NCBI GenBank assembly: GCA_963760375.1
Contig: CAVXCS010000006.1
Location: forward strand, 1 to 64,000
From: Pelagihabitans sp963760375
GTDB lineage: Bacteria > Bacteroidota > Bacteroidia > Flavobacteriales > Flavobacteriaceae
Length of the DNA stretch: 64,000 bases
Reading direction: 5' to 3'
Each line of letters opens with the position of its first letter. Position 1 is the stretch's first letter. The notes under the pieces are model-generated. The model saw nothing but the letters and a program-made list of their open reading frames with translations, made no database searches and was not told where the DNA came from. This document shows, piece by piece, positions 43,076-50,211 of the stretch. The translations under genes were made by a program, and so were the position numbers.

Positions 43076-43109
43076 GCAAATCCATTACTTCGGTAATGGA
43101 TTTGCCATT
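43076..43109 (+). terminator. Rho-independent terminator after tRNA-Arg
   Basis: GCAAATCCATTAC (43076-43088) pairs perfectly with GTAATGGATTTGC (43093-43105) around a TTCG tetraloop, followed by CATTTT. It lies 9 bp after the tRNA. Confidence 0.85.
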
Positions 43110-43309
43110 TTCATTCAGATTTGAAAAGAAAACTACGGTCACTTCTAATTCAACCCGCTACCAATCGCTCTGAATAATCGGTTTTCCAACTAGAATTCCA
43201 GCACCAAATTTCTTAACTTTAACGAAAGCACCTGTTAACGCCTTATTGCCCATTTCCATTATATTCATCCGATTTGGCGCGATATCTAATTTAATCTTTG
43301 AACAATACC

Positions 43310-44197
43310 ATGAAAGAACTCAAAAAAGAAGACATCAGCCAAGAAGTATTCGACCTCTATGACGATTATGCCCATAACAAAATCGATCGAAAATCTTTCC
43401 TTGAAAAATTATCGCTCTTTGCAGTAGGGGGCCTCACTTTGCCTTCACTCCTCAGCTTTATCATGCCCAACTATGTGGATACCCTCTTGGTCAAGCCCGA
43501 TGATCCAAGGCTGAAATCGGATTACATCACCTACGATTCCCCAAAAGGCGGCGGGAGCATCAGGGGATTGTTATCGATGCCCACCGATGCGAACTCCAAA
43601 TTACCCGGTATCGTAGTGGTTCATGAGAACCGTGGACTGAACCCTTATATCGAGGATGTTGGGCGAAGAGCGGCCGTGGAAGGGTTTATTTCCTTGGCAC
43701 CCGATGCTTTGACACCCCTTGGAGGCTATCCCGGTAATGATGATGAGGGCAGGGAGATGCAAAGAAAACGCGACCGAATGGAAATGCTGGAAGATTTTAT
43801 CGCCGCCTATAACTATGTCAAAAACCACAAAGATTGCAACGGTAAGGTAGGCGTTGTGGGCTTTTGCTTTGGAGGATGGATCGCCAATATGATGGCCGTA
43901 AAGGTTCCAACGCTTAACGCGGCGGTCCCCTTCTATGGTGGCCAACCCAGTGCGGAAGAGGCCGCCATGATACAAGCCCCTTTGATGCTGCAATATGCCG
44001 GACTGGATACTAGGGTCAACGAAGGCTGGCCGTCTTACGAGGCCGCACTTAAAGCGAATAACAAAGAATTTGTGGCTTATTTCTATCCCGATGTGAACCA
44101 CGGCTTCCATAACAATACCACCCCCCGATACGATGAACCCGCCGCAACTTTGGCCTGGGAACGCACCATCGATTTTTTCAAGGAGAAACTGAGTTAG
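43310..44197 (+). CDS. Dienelactone-hydrolase-family alpha/beta hydrolase, exported
   Basis: ATG 43310 (295 aa) is preferred to the in-frame TTG at 43298. After a helical N-terminus, residues about 38-60 (LSLFAVGGLTLPSLLSFIMP) resemble a twin-arginine-like or membrane segment, placed late. The hydrolase domain has LPGIVVVHENRGLNPYIEDV, the nucleophile Cys in VGVVGFCFGGWIANM (G-x-C-x-G-G), Asp in YAGLDTRVNEG and His in YPDVNHGFHN, the Cys-Asp-His triad of carboxymethylenebutenolidases. Relatives in Bacteroidota have broad ester or lactone substrates. The FAD oxidase gene follows after 29 bp, and an oxidase making a lactone followed by a lactonase would be a sensible pair. The true substrate is unknown. 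Confidence 0.9.
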   Translation: MKELKKEDISQEVFDLYDDYAHNKIDRKSFLEKLSLFAVGGLTLPSLLSFIMPNYVDTLLVKPDDPRLKSDYITYDSPKGGGSIRGLLSMPTDANSKLPGIVVVHENRGLNPYIEDVGRRAAVEGFISLAPDALTPLGGYPGNDDEGREMQRKRDRMEMLEDFIAAYNYVKNHKDCNGKVGVVGFCFGGWIANMMAVKVPTLNAAVPFYGGQPSAEEAAMIQAPLMLQYAGLDTRVNEGWPSYEAALKANNKEFVAYFYPDVNHGFHNNTTPRYDEPAATLAWERTIDFFKEKLS

Positions 44198-44226
44198 ATT
44201 TGAAATAATCTAAATAAAATCAAACC

Positions 44227-45591
44227 ATGAAAAGGAAAGATTTTATCAAAACCACCGCGGCTTTTACGGCGGGCACCTCCTTGTTTCCTCTCACTTCCTG
44301 CAAGGAAGACAAAAAGGAAATGGTGGCTGAGACAGTGCGCACCAATTGGGCTGGAAATTATGCCTACAAGGCCAAAAATTTATATGAGCCCACTTCTGCT
44401 TCGGAAGTGCAAGCCCTGATGAAAAAATTGGGCCAACAAAAAGCCCTGGGTTCCTGTCATTGTTTTAACAACATTGCCGACACCCCTTTAAATCAGATTT
44501 CTACCAAAAAACTGGTACAGCCCTTGGAGTTTGATTTGGAAGCCCAGACCGTGACCATCGGTGCGGGCACCAAGTATGGGGATTTCGCCCCTGAACTTCA
44601 TGAACGGGGATATGCATTGCACAATCTGGCCTCCCTCCCCCACATTTCGGTCGCCGGGGCATGCGCCACCGCTACCCATGGGTCTGGTGTCACCAATGGC
44701 AATCTGGCCACTGGGGTATCGGCCATCGAAATGGTCACTGCCGATGGGGAAATCGTTACCTTGAGCCGTGCAGGAAATCCTGACCTTTTTTATGCTACCG
44801 TTGTGAATTTGGGTGCCTTGGGCATACTCACCAAAATTACCCTCGACATTCAAAAAACATACGACGTTCGCCAGGATGTATTCCAGGAATTGCCCTTGCA
44901 ATCGCTAGAAGATCATTTTGATGCCATATTATCCTGCGGTTACAGCGTAAGCCTCTTTACCGATTGGCAAGACCAAAAAATCAGTCAAGTGTGGATCAAA
45001 AGGCGGATGGATGAGCCTATTGTGAATCTGGGCCTCGACTTTTATGGCGCAAAGGCAGCCACAAAAAACCTTCACCCCATCACCCAGCTTGCCTCGGAAA
45101 ATTGTACGGATCAAATGGGCGTTCCCGGCCCCTGGTACGATCGCCTGCCACATTTTAAGATGGGATTTACACCCAGTAGCGGTGAAGAGCTCCAATCGGA
45201 ATTTTTTGTCCCAAGGGAAAATGCACTCGATGCCATCCTGGCCCTGGAGAAAAAGAAGGATCAAATATTCCCTCAGCTCATGATCACCGAAATACGCACC
45301 ATAGCCAAAGATAACTTTTGGATGAGTCCCTGTTACCAGCAAGACTGTGTTGCCATACACTTTACATGGAAACAGAACCCCAAGGAAGTGGGCCAATTGA
45401 TCTCGATGATCGAAACCGAACTTGAACCCTTCGGTCCAAGACCGCACTGGGGCAAGTTATTTTCGATGGCCCCTGAGCGCATTCAATCGCAGTATGAAAA
45501 ATATCCTGAATTCTTGGCCTATGCCAAAAAGATGGATCCCGAAGGGAAATTCAGGAATGATTACCTCAACCTAAATTTGTATGCGTCTTGA
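44227..45591 (+). CDS. Alditol-oxidase-like FAD-linked oxidase
   Basis: The 454-residue protein begins with a leader (MKRKDFIKTTAAFTAGTSLF, then PLTSC) that reads as a twin-arginine-like or lipoprotein signal. A VAO-type FAD domain (about 50-220) has KALGSCHCFNNIADT, where His78 matches the histidine that binds FAD covalently in alditol oxidases, then VAGACATATHGSGVTNGNLA. The C-terminal ALO-type domain ends in FGPRPHWGKLFSM and MDPEGKFRNDYL. Alditol and xylitol oxidases and aldono-lactone oxidases share this layout. It probably oxidises a polyol or sugar lactone and passes electrons to oxygen or a carrier. It lies 29 bp after the lactonase-like hydrolase. Substrate is inferred only from family. 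Confidence 0.9.
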   Translation: MKRKDFIKTTAAFTAGTSLFPLTSCKEDKKEMVAETVRTNWAGNYAYKAKNLYEPTSASEVQALMKKLGQQKALGSCHCFNNIADTPLNQISTKKLVQPLEFDLEAQTVTIGAGTKYGDFAPELHERGYALHNLASLPHISVAGACATATHGSGVTNGNLATGVSAIEMVTADGEIVTLSRAGNPDLFYATVVNLGALGILTKITLDIQKTYDVRQDVFQELPLQSLEDHFDAILSCGYSVSLFTDWQDQKISQVWIKRRMDEPIVNLGLDFYGAKAATKNLHPITQLASENCTDQMGVPGPWYDRLPHFKMGFTPSSGEELQSEFFVPRENALDAILALEKKKDQIFPQLMITEIRTIAKDNFWMSPCYQQDCVAIHFTWKQNPKEVGQLISMIETELEPFGPRPHWGKLFSMAPERIQSQYEKYPEFLAYAKKMDPEGKFRNDYLNLNLYAS

Positions 45592-45618
45592 CAAAACCCC
45601 GCACAAACTCGTCTTTCA

Positions 45619-46473
45619 TCACTTGAAAGCCCTTGCCACCTGTTTTGAGCTCCCCAAGCCATCAATGCCCAATTCCACCACGTCCCCTGGTTTGAGATAG
45701 CGTGGCGGTTTCAAACCGAGTCCGACCCCGAAGGGTGTTCCCGTAGAAATGACGTCACCGGGCAAAAGGGTCATAAACTGACTGATATAACTGATTGACG
45801 TAGGAATATCAAAAACAAAATCAGAAGTATTGCTGTTCTGCAATAGCTCTCCATTGACCTTAAGCCACAAATTTAAATCATGCGGATCTTTGATCTCATC
45901 CCGGGTGGCCATAAAAGGACCGAGGGGCGCGAAGGTATCACAACTTTTACCCTTTACCCATTGGCCACTGCGTTCGAGCTGAAAGGCCCTTTCGCTATAA
46001 TCGTTGTGCAGCACGAAACCGGCAATATGGGCCATGGCATCGGCTTTGGAAACATGGGATGCCTTTTTACCGATGACCACCGCCAATTCGACCTCCCAAT
46101 CGGTTTTCTCGCTTCCTTTTGGAATGACCACCTCATCATTGGGCCCAACAATGGCCGTCGTGGCCTTGAAGAACAATACGGGCTCTTTGGGGATTTCCAT
46201 TCCCGACTCCTGAGCATGCTTGGCATAGTTCAGACCGATACATACCAACTTGGAAGGTCTGCAGAACGGAGCGCCCAGACGCACCGAACCCGCTACAACG
46301 GGACAGGAACCAGCATGCTTTTCCAACCATTTCTTAAGTTTTTGGAGACCGTCGCCCCCAAAAAAGTGTTCATCATAATCTTGGCCAAAGCCTGAAATAT
46401 CGAGCCTTTTTCCATTTTCCAACTGTACCCCGGGCTTTTCCTTTCCCAAGGCTCCGAATCGTATTAGTTTCAT
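45619..46473 (-). CDS. Fumarylacetoacetase-family hydrolase (sugar-acid catabolism)
   Basis: The start at 46473 gives MKLIRFGALGKEKPGVQLEN, the standard beginning; the longer frame adds 12 unlikely residues. The 284-residue protein has the FAH core: KLVCIGLNYAKHAQESGM, PVLFFKATTAIVGPNDEV, KTDWEVELAVVIGKKA with metal-binding acidic residues, VLHNDYSERAFQLERSGQW, GKSCDTFAPLGPF and ISTGTPFGVGLGLKPP. The ERSGQWVKGKSCDTF arrangement is shared by ureidoglycolate-lyase-like and 2,4-diketo-3-deoxy-L-fuconate hydrolases. With the SDR gene 56 bp upstream it fits the last two steps of non-phosphorylating L-fucose or L-rhamnose breakdown: oxidation of 2-keto-3-deoxy-fuconate and cleavage to pyruvate and lactate. 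The pathway is inferred. Confidence 0.9.
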   Translation of the reverse strand: MKLIRFGALGKEKPGVQLENGKRLDISGFGQDYDEHFFGGDGLQKLKKWLEKHAGSCPVVAGSVRLGAPFCRPSKLVCIGLNYAKHAQESGMEIPKEPVLFFKATTAIVGPNDEVVIPKGSEKTDWEVELAVVIGKKASHVSKADAMAHIAGFVLHNDYSERAFQLERSGQWVKGKSCDTFAPLGPFMATRDEIKDPHDLNLWLKVNGELLQNSNTSDFVFDIPTSISYISQFMTLLPGDVISTGTPFGVGLGLKPPRYLKPGDVVELGIDGLGSSKQVARAFK

Positions 46474-46529
46474 ATGTTCAATTTTAGTTTTGGTTAGCAC
46501 TTTTCTCAAAAACCGATCACAGACAATAT

Positions 46530-47306
46530 TTAATTGCCGTTCAATCGAATGAACCCCCCATCGATCGGAAAATCGGTACCTGTGATGAACGAGGCTTCAT
46601 CGGAACACAGATAGAGGGCCAAATCGGCAATTTCAGAGGGTTCGCCCATTCTCCCAATGGGTTGTGTTTTTGAGAGTTTTTCAAACATTTCTTGCTCCTT
46701 TCCGGGAAAATTGGCTTTTAAATACCCATCCACAAATGGGGTATGTACCCTACCGGGAGAAATGCTGTTGCACCGGATACCGTATTCCAAATAATCCTTC
46801 GCTACGGAATAGGTCATGGTCAGGACCGCCCCTTTCGACGAGGCATAGGCAAAACGGTCGTTGATTCCAACGGTAGCGGCAACGGAAGCCATGTTCAATA
46901 TAACCCCGCCTTTTTCCTTCATAAAGGGAATTACCGAATGGATGCAATTATAGACCCCTTTCACATTAACATTATAGATCCTATCAAAATCGGCCTCCGT
47001 AGTATGTTCCACATCCCCGATATGGGCGATGCCCGCATTATTGATCAAGATATGGATCGGATCACTTTTAGCGATTTTTTTTGCGGTTTGGATTACTTCC
47101 GTTTGCTTGGCCACATTGCAGGCATGGGCCACCGCATTCCCTCCTTTGCCATTGATTTCTGAGACGACCTCTAGTGCGGCTTCCTCCTGCAATTCCAAAA
47201 TATGTACCGTTGCGCCCTGTGCTGCCAGCGCGACACAGATGGCACGACCGATACCGCTTCCACCTCCCGTTACGATCGCTGTTTTTCCCTTTAAATTAAA
47301 TTTCAT
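46530..47306 (-). CDS. SDR-family dehydrogenase, possibly 2-keto-3-deoxy-fuconate dehydrogenase
   Basis: The 258-residue protein is a classical short-chain dehydrogenase. The NAD motif TGGGSGIG spans residues 13-20, NNAG is at 89-92, and the catalytic Ser141, Tyr154 and Lys158 occur in NMASVAATVGINDRFAYASS and the following K. The acid at the end of the second strand (LELQ, Glu38) predicts NAD rather than NADP. The segment GRVHTPFVDGYLKANFPGKE, with KLSKTQPIGRMGEPSEIADL, resembles 2-keto-3-deoxy-L-fuconate dehydrogenases. Its start overlaps the stop of the cytochrome-LRR gene by 4 nt and the FAH-family gene follows, so all lie in one operon. The substrate is inferred from that pairing. Confidence 0.9.
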   Translation of the reverse strand: MKFNLKGKTAIVTGGGSGIGRAICVALAAQGATVHILELQEEAALEVVSEINGKGGNAVAHACNVAKQTEVIQTAKKIAKSDPIHILINNAGIAHIGDVEHTTEADFDRIYNVNVKGVYNCIHSVIPFMKEKGGVILNMASVAATVGINDRFAYASSKGAVLTMTYSVAKDYLEYGIRCNSISPGRVHTPFVDGYLKANFPGKEQEMFEKLSKTQPIGRMGEPSEIADLALYLCSDEASFITGTDFPIDGGFIRLNGN

Positions 47307-48742
47307 TTTACTTCTGTTTTAGCAATGGTGTCCGAAGCGACAAAAAAGGCCTTTGTTTCCCCGTCGATTCCATTATCGATCAGTACATTGGGCATTTTCA
47401 TTTTTAGATCGGTCAAGGCCGCCTCAGAAAACCCAGTTTCCCAAAGATAAACCCTTTTTAGGTTCTTGAGTTCTTTTAAAACCGCAGTGCTTTGGTCACC
47501 AATCCCGGTACCGTAAATTTTGAGCAACCGCAACTGCTTCAAATTTTTGATCATTTCGATTTCAGCGTCGGTGATCGGCGTACGGTCCAACTCGAGCCAT
47601 TCCAGATTGGAGCAAGATGCCACAAATGCCATTTCCCCAACCCCTATGGGCAAGCCACTCAAATCAAGCTCCACAACATTGGCTGCAAGACGTTTCAAAT
47701 CTATAACGACCTTGGCGTCATAGGTAGGGGAAAGAAAAACATCGATTCGAAGCGCTTCCGAATTACTGCTAACCCGTTCAATGGTCACATAATCAGAAGT
47801 CAATTTTTGTATGGTGGTATCGGCCACTTTTGGAAGATTGGCCCATTTTTCTTCAGGGCTGGGTTCCATCAGGGTTTTTACCAAGCTGACCAAGGATTCC
47901 GAAGCGGGCAATTGATCGAGACGCAAGGTATCGGAAGCCCCTAGGGCGATCCAGCGTTCCAAAATTTTCACTTCTTCGGTGCCCAAGGGCTTCTTACCAT
48001 CGGGAGGCATGTGATCTTCATCATCCAATGGCAAATGCAAGCGTCGAATCAGTTCGCTGTTGTCAGCATCCCCAGGCAATATAGTCTTACCGCTTTCGCC
48101 CCCCTTCAGGAGTGCGGCCCAACCCGTCATTAACAAGGATCCCTTTTTTTTGTTTGGATTGTGACAGGACACGCAGTTTTGGTCAAGTATGGGGTAAACG
48201 ACATCGGCGAAAATCAAGGGATTTTCGGGAATTGCCTTCCGTTTTTTGTCCAATGGAAGCGCCAAAAAGTCTTCCCCATGGGTCACCATGCCACCATAAT
48301 GTCCTGTAAACCCGATGAGTACAACCAAAACAATTTGTAGGACCTTGGTATACAACTTCAGGCCTAGCCCGGCCACATCCAAAAGGTACCATAAAACAGA
48401 CAGCAGGGCAACACTTGCGCCCAGCCACTGGTGCCATGTCAAAAGCTCCCCTTTGGTGCCCGATTCCGTTCCCAAAAAAAATCCCGAAATCGCGGTCAGC
48501 AATGCCGAGAGCACTGCCAGCATCAACAGACTTCTAGGAACCGGTCGACCCGTTAGCCCCATAAAAAGGGCGATGAGCAACAACACTATGGGGAAATGAA
48601 GCACAATGGGGTGCCAACGGCCCAACCAGGCCACCAGCCGGGGCAGTTCAACGTAGGATTCAAAAACCAGACAGAATATCAGAAATACCGAGAGGCCTAA
48701 AACTAGATAATCGAACCACCGGTTTTTAGCATCGTGGGCCAT
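47303..48742 (-). CDS. DUF2231-cytochrome c-LRR membrane protein
   Basis: The 479-residue protein has four N-terminal membrane helices of the DUF2231 type (about 12-30, 45-63, 70-90, 108-150, with WHPIVLHFPIVLLLIALF). A c-type haem domain of the planctomycete kind follows, with Cys190-V-S-Cys193-His194 in DQNCVSCHNPNKKKGSLLM and DDEDHMPPDGKKPLG. The C-terminal leucine-rich region (about 370-460) includes VVELDLSGLPIGVGEMAFVA and LEWLELDRTPITDAEIEMIK. The haem faces the periplasm. With the DUF1549/DUF1553 and DUF1501 proteins it forms a set that probably carries electrons from, or oxidises, sugar substrates in planctomycetes and some Bacteroidota, but no reaction is proven. It lies 3 bp from the DUF1501 gene and overlaps the SDR gene. 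Confidence 0.92.
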   Translation of the reverse strand: MAHDAKNRWFDYLVLGLSVFLIFCLVFESYVELPRLVAWLGRWHPIVLHFPIVLLLIALFMGLTGRPVPRSLLMLAVLSALLTAISGFFLGTESGTKGELLTWHQWLGASVALLSVLWYLLDVAGLGLKLYTKVLQIVLVVLIGFTGHYGGMVTHGEDFLALPLDKKRKAIPENPLIFADVVYPILDQNCVSCHNPNKKKGSLLMTGWAALLKGGESGKTILPGDADNSELIRRLHLPLDDEDHMPPDGKKPLGTEEVKILERWIALGASDTLRLDQLPASESLVSLVKTLMEPSPEEKWANLPKVADTTIQKLTSDYVTIERVSSNSEALRIDVFLSPTYDAKVVIDLKRLAANVVELDLSGLPIGVGEMAFVASCSNLEWLELDRTPITDAEIEMIKNLKQLRLLKIYGTGIGDQSTAVLKELKNLKRVYLWETGFSEAALTDLKMKMPNVLIDNGIDGETKAFFVASDTIAKTEVK

Positions 48743-48745
48743 ATT

Positions 48746-50206
48746 TTATGCAATAAGGTCATTGATCACATTTCCGGCCACGTCGGTCAAACGAAACCTT
48801 CGGCCTTGGTATTTGTAGGTCAACTGTTCGTGATCCAGACCCATGGCATACATCAAGGTGGCATGAAAATCATTGATATGTACCGGATTTTCAACAATAT
48901 TATACCCGAATTCATCGGTCTCGCCGTAAGTGATGCCCTTTTTAACACCGCCGCCCGCCATAAAAATACTAAAGGCCCTTGGATGGTGGTCCCGGCCGTA
49001 ATTCTTGGGATCGAATTTACCCTGACAATAATTGGTTCTTCCAAATTCCCCGCCCCAAATCACCAAAGTATCTTCCAACATGCCCCGCTGTTTCAGGTCC
49101 ATGATCAAGGCTGCCGAAGCCTGATCGACATCCTTGGCCTGACCGGCCATTTCATTGTGCAGATTACCGTGTTGGTCCCATCCCTGATGGTACAATTGGA
49201 TGAAACGCACACCGTTTTCCGCAAGCCTTCTTGCCTGCAGCGCATTGGCGGCATAGGTGCCGGGTACCTGGCAGTCCTCTCCGTACAGTTTGATGATCGA
49301 TTCCGGTTCTTTGGAAATATCCATGACGTCAGGAACCGACATCTGCATCCGATAGGCCATTTCATATTGGGCGATCCGCGATTCGATCTCGTCATCCCCT
49401 GTGTCGACATGGTGCAATTTGTTGAGCGACGATACCTGATCGAGTAAATGCCTCTTGTCGGAACGTGAAATACCATCAGGGTCATTGAGGTAGAGTACCG
49501 GATCCTTTCCGGACCTCAGCAATACGCCCTGGTGCTTCGAATCGAGGAACCCGCTGGACCATAATTTGGAATAGAGGCCCTGGCTGTTGCCCTTGCCCCT
49601 TGAGGTAAGCACGACGAATGAAGGCAGGTTTTTGTTTTCGCTTCCGAGGCCGTAACTCATCCAAGACCCCATACTGGGCCTGCCAGAAATTTGGCTCCCT
49701 GTCTGAAAGAAAGTAATTGCGGGATCATGATTGATCGCTTCGGTATGCATACTTTTTATGATACAGATATCGTCCGCAATTTTGGCAATATGGGGGAAAA
49801 AATCGCTGATCCAGGCCCCACTTTTGCCATGTTGGTGAAATTCCACCGCAGGTGGCATCAAGGGAAAGGTTTTTTGTTCGGAAGTCATCCCCGTAAGGCG
49901 CTGCCCATTTCTTATCGATTCGGGCAGATCCTCTCCCATGCGTTTGCGCAGGGTGGGCTTGTGGTCGAAGGTTTCCAATTGAGATGGGGCGCCCGCCTGA
50001 AAAAGATAGATGATCCGCTTGGCCTTTGGAGCAAAATGGGGCAGTCCCAAAGGCAAAGACGCCAATGATGCCGATTCATTCTTAAAGAGGTCGGGGATCA
50101 ATGAGGATCCCAGGGCCAAAGACCCAATGCCCACGCTCAACTGTGAAAAAAAGTGCCTTCGGTTGACCTTTAACGGGCTTTCAGTATTCTTTTTCTCCTT
50201 AGCCAT
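48746..50206 (-). CDS. DUF1501 family protein, twin-arginine exported
   Basis: The 486-residue protein starts with a twin-arginine-type signal (NRRHFFSQLSVGIGSLALGS). The DUF1501 body shows AKRIIYLFQAGAPSQLETFD, SGAWISDFFPHIAKIADDIC, MHTEAINHDPAITFFQTGSQ, RFIQLYHQGWDQHGNLHNEM and LVIWGGEFGRTNYCQGKFDP. The fold is alkaline-phosphatase/sulfatase-like, with Asp and His metal ligands in GGEFGRT and the DHHPRAFSIFMAGGG region. Export by Tat implies a folded, cofactor-bearing enzyme. DUF1501 proteins almost always accompany DUF1549/DUF1553 cytochrome-type proteins, as here (6 bp after the stop of the upstream gene). Enzymatic activity is not established for this pair. Confidence 0.93.
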   Translation of the reverse strand: MAKEKKNTESPLKVNRRHFFSQLSVGIGSLALGSSLIPDLFKNESASLASLPLGLPHFAPKAKRIIYLFQAGAPSQLETFDHKPTLRKRMGEDLPESIRNGQRLTGMTSEQKTFPLMPPAVEFHQHGKSGAWISDFFPHIAKIADDICIIKSMHTEAINHDPAITFFQTGSQISGRPSMGSWMSYGLGSENKNLPSFVVLTSRGKGNSQGLYSKLWSSGFLDSKHQGVLLRSGKDPVLYLNDPDGISRSDKRHLLDQVSSLNKLHHVDTGDDEIESRIAQYEMAYRMQMSVPDVMDISKEPESIIKLYGEDCQVPGTYAANALQARRLAENGVRFIQLYHQGWDQHGNLHNEMAGQAKDVDQASAALIMDLKQRGMLEDTLVIWGGEFGRTNYCQGKFDPKNYGRDHHPRAFSIFMAGGGVKKGITYGETDEFGYNIVENPVHINDFHATLMYAMGLDHEQLTYKYQGRRFRLTDVAGNVINDLIA

Positions 50207-50211
50207 TCTAT

